NCBI GenBank assembly: GCA_029253285.1
Contig: JAQWZU010000067.1
Span: 1-64,000, forward strand
Source: Akkermansiaceae bacterium
GTDB lineage: Bacteria; Verrucomicrobiota; Verrucomicrobiia; Verrucomicrobiales; Akkermansiaceae
DNA length: 64,000 bases
Reading direction: 5' to 3'
Within the stretch, counting starts at the first letter, position 1. Each line of letters starts with the position of its first letter. The notes under the pieces are model-generated. The model was not told the DNA's origin and did no database searches. It saw nothing but the letters and a program-made list of their open reading frames with translations. Shown piece after piece: positions 64,000 to 64,000 of this stretch. A program made the position numbers and the translations under genes.

Positions 64000-64000
64000 A

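Noticed and set aside
1-64000. tRNA, rRNA, CRISPR array, insertion sequence or prophage
   Set aside because: None was recognised by eye; I did not run a covariance or repeat search, so short tRNA genes could still be missed.

Overview
The window looks like a chromosomal segment of a free-living, probably marine, member of the Verrucomicrobia (PVC superphylum). The evidence is the protein families: Pirellula/Verrucomicrobium-type haem-binding dehydrogenases, DUF1549/DUF1553 (PSCyt2/PSD1) proteins, DUF1501 proteins, DUF1080 hydrolase-like proteins, sulfatases, lamin-tail/CotH proteins and a very large autotransporter-strand repeat protein. No tRNA, rRNA, CRISPR array, insertion sequence or phage gene was recognised. 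The standard code is used: many genes end in TGA, several in ATGA stop/start overlaps.

Layout. 1-6831 (+): a haem dehydrogenase (cut by the window edge), a DUF1549/DUF1553 protein and a DUF1501 protein. 6961-10439 (-): Gfo/Idh/MocA oxidoreductase, a formylglycine-generating-enzyme-like protein without the catalytic cysteines, and ApbE. 10685-21014 (+): an exported set of SGNH-like protein, haem dehydrogenase with HEAT repeats, FG-GAP propeller, five-haem cytochrome, second propeller and DUF1080 protein. 21051-23570 (-): a truncated secreted-protein fragment, a sulfatase and a DUF6428 protein with a Cys-rich tail. 23671-30891: a fatty-acid desaturase, a membrane-anchored amidohydrolase, a RapA-like ATPase, and the tdh-kbl threonine degradation pair. 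32105-44502 and 53380-58500 (-): four giant exported proteins. 44814-53329: an esterase, then a minus-strand cassette (c-type cytochrome PSCyt/PSD1, DUF1501, a small coupled ORF, sulfatase) and neighbours. 58540-62748: YbjN-like protein, rpsU, a two-UGA gene, a spermidine-synthase-like protein and a DUF3311/sodium-solute symporter pair. The window ends in a HEAT-like membrane-anchored protein.

The most interesting content is two genes that appear to encode selenoproteins and that ordinary gene calling would split or miss. The gene at 31082-32101 encodes an exported thioredoxin-like protein of 339 residues with one in-frame UGA (codon 75). The gene at 59615-60169 encodes an exported protein of 184 residues made of two HMA-like (MerP-like) domains, each with an in-frame UGA exactly where HMA domains carry the first Cys of the metal-binding CxxC motif (codons 45 and 121). 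All three UGA codons are followed by a clean hairpin whose apical loop begins 18-22 nt downstream and has a G in its first two positions, which fits the bacterial SECIS model. No selA, selB, selC or selD lies in the window, so Sec insertion must be confirmed from the rest of the genome.

Taken together, most of the region is envelope-directed: periplasmic or secreted haem dehydrogenases, Tat-exported DUF1501 and oxidoreductase proteins, sulfatases and hydrolases of the kind Verrucomicrobia use on sulfated polysaccharides, with large repeat-rich surface proteins. Substrates cannot be deduced from sequence alone.
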